Below, piece by piece: positions 61,911 to 64,000 of a stretch of DNA of 64,000 nucleotides. The DNA is from Apricaphanius iberus (Eukaryota > Chordata > Actinopteri > Cyprinodontiformes > Aphaniidae): NCBI GenBank assembly GCA_028564705.1, contig JAPXFQ010001311.1, positions 310,001-374,000 on the forward strand, written 5' to 3'. The notes below the pieces were generated by a model, which was not told the origin of the DNA, did not search any database, and was given only the letters and a program-made list of their open reading frames with translations. Position 1 is the stretch's first letter. Each line of letters begins with the position of its first letter. The position numbers and the translations under genes are program-made.

Positions 61911-63219
61911 TGTTTAGTCTAGCCCATAAAATCCCAATTAACTATGTCGTTAAGGCTTGTGCATCTAATACAACAAAATGCAAAAATGTTAAGGAGAAGG
62001 TTTACCTGTGACCCCATTTTGTACTACTCTGTCAACGTTCTTAATTCCAGACTGAGTTTGGTATTTGACTGATCTTTTTAAATGTTAGCTGCTTGCTGCG
62101 TATCCTTTCTGGTAATTTAGCGGTTTTACTCTATTTCACTGACAGAAAAAATCTTGTGGTTCAAAATGAAGCAAAGGTCAAGTGTTTTTCTGTCAAGGGT
62201 CCATTTTCTGTCCTCTCTCACATCTTAATTTCTGGTTCTTAAGGAAATTATTTTTTCATTAGCTAGTTTTACACTAAATGTATTGCTTGCTGGGGGATGG
62301 AGTGAAGTAGAGAGGGAACCTAGTTGCTGGACTTCTCCGAGGCTGAATCTTATCCTTTCTTCTGTCTTTTTATTTCCATTGACAGTATTTCAAGTTGTTT
62401 CCTTAGTATGGAATACATCTGTCTTAAGGATCAGAAGGTGAATTTGTTGTTGCTCTTCCGGCCTCAACAAAGCACATTTCAGATGTCTGCCATTTTAAAG
62501 CTGATGCAATATTCTCTTCCATGCTCCCTTCAAGTGAAGGTGATAGAGACACTTTATCCGAGGAGAACTTGCTAAAGTCCCTTTGGGTTCAGTTCACAAG
62601 TGAAAGGAATAAGAACTATAGACTGATAATATTGTCAAACTTCAAGCATAGATGTCCATGTGGTAAACCAGCAGAGCTCCAGTGCTGTGCAAAAATATTT
62701 GCTCCCTCAAACATGACTGTGGGAACATATTTCCCAGGAGGGTTCTGTGATTAGTCTCACAAGTGTGGCGCATGAGTGCTGCACTTCCAGCTAATATCAG
62801 CAAAAAGGAACAATTCAAGGGCAAACCAGATCAACAGAGGCCATGAACTTTGCCCTCCAGAGTGAATAAAGAGTATTAAAGAAATCTCTCCTACTTCTAT
62901 GAAGACACTCCAAAAGCTTTTTTCTTTAACATTATCAAATAAGATCTAATGCTGAATGTGCCATTTGTTCATGTTGAAGTCCGAGGGCAGTAAGAGAGAG
63001 TGTTCCACTTACTGTTTGAAATCACAAATACAATCAAATACTGTATGAGAAATAAGCATTTCATTTTTTAAATTAATGGTTTGCATTTGTGTATGTGTTA
63101 AATTCAAAGTTAAATTAAATTGAATCATTTTATTTCATTCACTTTTGCTTGCAAAATATTAACATGCATATAATTTGTCATCCACATGGGGTGCTGCAAT
63201 ACCCAAAACCCCTAGTTCC
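61911..63219. other. No recognisable gene or element
   Basis: Intron sequence. A frame at 62,324-62,575 has no motif. Nothing is supported. Confidence 0.4.
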
Positions 63220-64000
63220 CATAACTATATGAGCCTGTGAATATTCTCATTCATCCAGGTCATAGTTATCTCAGAGAAATTTCAATCAAACGCAACTGGA
63301 TTTGTTAATTTGTCTTGGAAGACGTTTCACCTCTTATCCAAGTGGCTTCATCAGTTCATGCTCGCTGACCAGGCTGGGACTGGTCCAACTAACTGGTGTG
63401 GAGACTCAGCTATTTAACCTCTTGGAGGGCTTTTACAAGAATCATTATGTCATTGGATCCTTTGTGCTCCATGTCTTAACGACGGTCGTTTGCGTGTCGC
63501 CTATTGGTGGAGGTTAGGTTTCGGCTTCATTAGTGCCCTATTGTGTTATAACGACAGTGATTGGAGTCACAGTTGTTTCTGTTATTAGAGGCTAAGTTGT
63601 TGAGTCTCCTGGGGAGGGATGAAAGGGCAGCATTGTAAATTGGAGATAGGTGATGTCTCAGGCCTCCTCCTCTGTTTAGCGATGGTTTCTCTACTTTTAC
63701 ATAGATGGCTTCTTTTACTCCTCTTTCAAACCATCTGTCCTCTCTGTCTAATATCTGGACATTGCTGTCCTCAAAGGAGTGGGCTTTCTCCTTGAGATGT
63801 AAATGAACAGCAGAGTCCATGCCTGAGGAGTTTGCTCTCCTGTGTTGGGCCATACGTTTGTACAGTGGTTGTTTGGTTTCACCAATGTAGATGTCCTTGC
63901 ATTCTTCATTGCATTGGATTGCATACACCAGGTTGCTTTTGTGTGCGTGTGGTGTTCTGTCCTTGGGATGTACTAGTCTGTGTCTGAGTGTGTTGCTGGG
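63220..64000 (-). mobile_element. Penelope-like element, 3' part (runs off the window)
   Basis: The minus strand enters at 64,000 inside the coding region, passes a GIY-YIG endonuclease domain that stops at 63,530, and ends with a terminal-repeat-like sequence containing GATGAAGCCACTTGGATAAG then AGGTGAAACGTCTTCCAAG (63,315-63,353) and GACCTGGATGAATGAGAA. This is the layout of fish Penelope-like retroelements. The reverse transcriptase lies beyond the right edge. Confidence 0.85.
63530..64000 (-). CDS. Penelope-type GIY-YIG endonuclease (partial)
   Basis: The frame is open from the window edge (HPKDRTPHAHKSNLVYAIQC) to TAA at 63,530-63,532. The GIY-YIG module shows its two tyrosine boxes (VYAIQC and DIYIGET) followed by the catalytic Arg in LYKRMAQHRR, a Cys pair (C-x3-C in QCNEEC), and the conserved Glu in WFERGVKEAIYVKVEKPSLN. 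The remainder, GGGLRHHLSPIYNAAL, is a typical C-terminal tail. The enzyme nicks target DNA for retrotransposition. The visible part has no stop or frameshift, so this copy may be young. The 5' part is outside the window. Confidence 0.9.
   Translation of the reverse strand, partial: PSNTLRHRLVHPKDRTPHAHKSNLVYAIQCNEECKDIYIGETKQPLYKRMAQHRRANSSGMDSAVHLHLKEKAHSFEDSNVQILDREDRWFERGVKEAIYVKVEKPSLNRGGGLRHHLSPIYNAALSSLPRRLNNLASNNRNNCDSNHCRYNTIGH

Overview
The window looks like a stretch of a ray-finned (teleost) fish genome. It is AT-rich, nearly all non-coding, and full of transposable elements of fish type: Tc1-like transposons, hAT and PIF-type MITEs, L2 and L1-Tx1 LINEs, a Penelope-like element and several tRNA-derived SINEs. 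The only host protein-coding sequence I can support is one 74-base exon on the minus strand (10,799-10,872). It encodes the second half of the EGF-like domain of neuregulin 3 (nrg3), with a proper acceptor and donor. Everything else reads as nrg3 intron filled with repeats; the gene runs right to left, and I found no neighbouring exon on either side.

Layout. 1-10,798: downstream nrg3 intron, with Tc1 fragments (25-345, 3,825-4,012, 6,290-6,560), a tRNA-SINE inside a non-autonomous repeat (3,028-3,630), a 1.37-kb MITE (4,807-6,177) and a TTAA-flanked element (7,217-9,221) that holds the 3' half of an L2 LINE. 10,799-10,872: nrg3 exon. 10,873-64,000: upstream intron. Main elements are a SINE at 12 kb, a double-hairpin MITE at 12.4-12.9 kb, a TTAA-flanked MITE at 16.6-17.1 kb, a nearly intact Tc1 transposon at 18.1-19.7 kb, a V-SINE-like copy at 24.1 kb, a deleted Tc1 at 27 kb, an inverted L2 fragment at 29.1-29.7 kb, and a 203-bp hAT MITE at 33.6 kb. 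A 4.2-kb L1-Tx1-type LINE insertion (36,004-40,223) is bounded by an exact 15-bp target duplication. Then come a PIF-type MITE at 41 kb, a deleted Tc1 at 41.8-42.5 kb, a 3.4-kb hAT transposon (48,349-51,734) nested in a SINE, a hAT MITE at 53.7-54.5 kb, a long AT microsatellite, an internally deleted L2 LINE (57.7-61.6 kb) and the 3' end of a Penelope-like element running off the right edge.

The most unusual observation is the 3' end of the L1-Tx1 insertion. Its last ~117 bases fold by eye into the hairpin-hinge-hairpin-tail form of an H/ACA box snoRNA, with an ANANNA box and an ACA box exactly three bases before the poly(A) tail. The whole LINE-snoRNA chimera was inserted as one unit. It may be a LINE that acquired a snoRNA tail, comparable to the snoRNA-RTE chimeras reported in platypus.

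Limits: identifications rest on reading translations, motifs, terminal repeats and target duplications by eye. No alignment, folding or database search was run.
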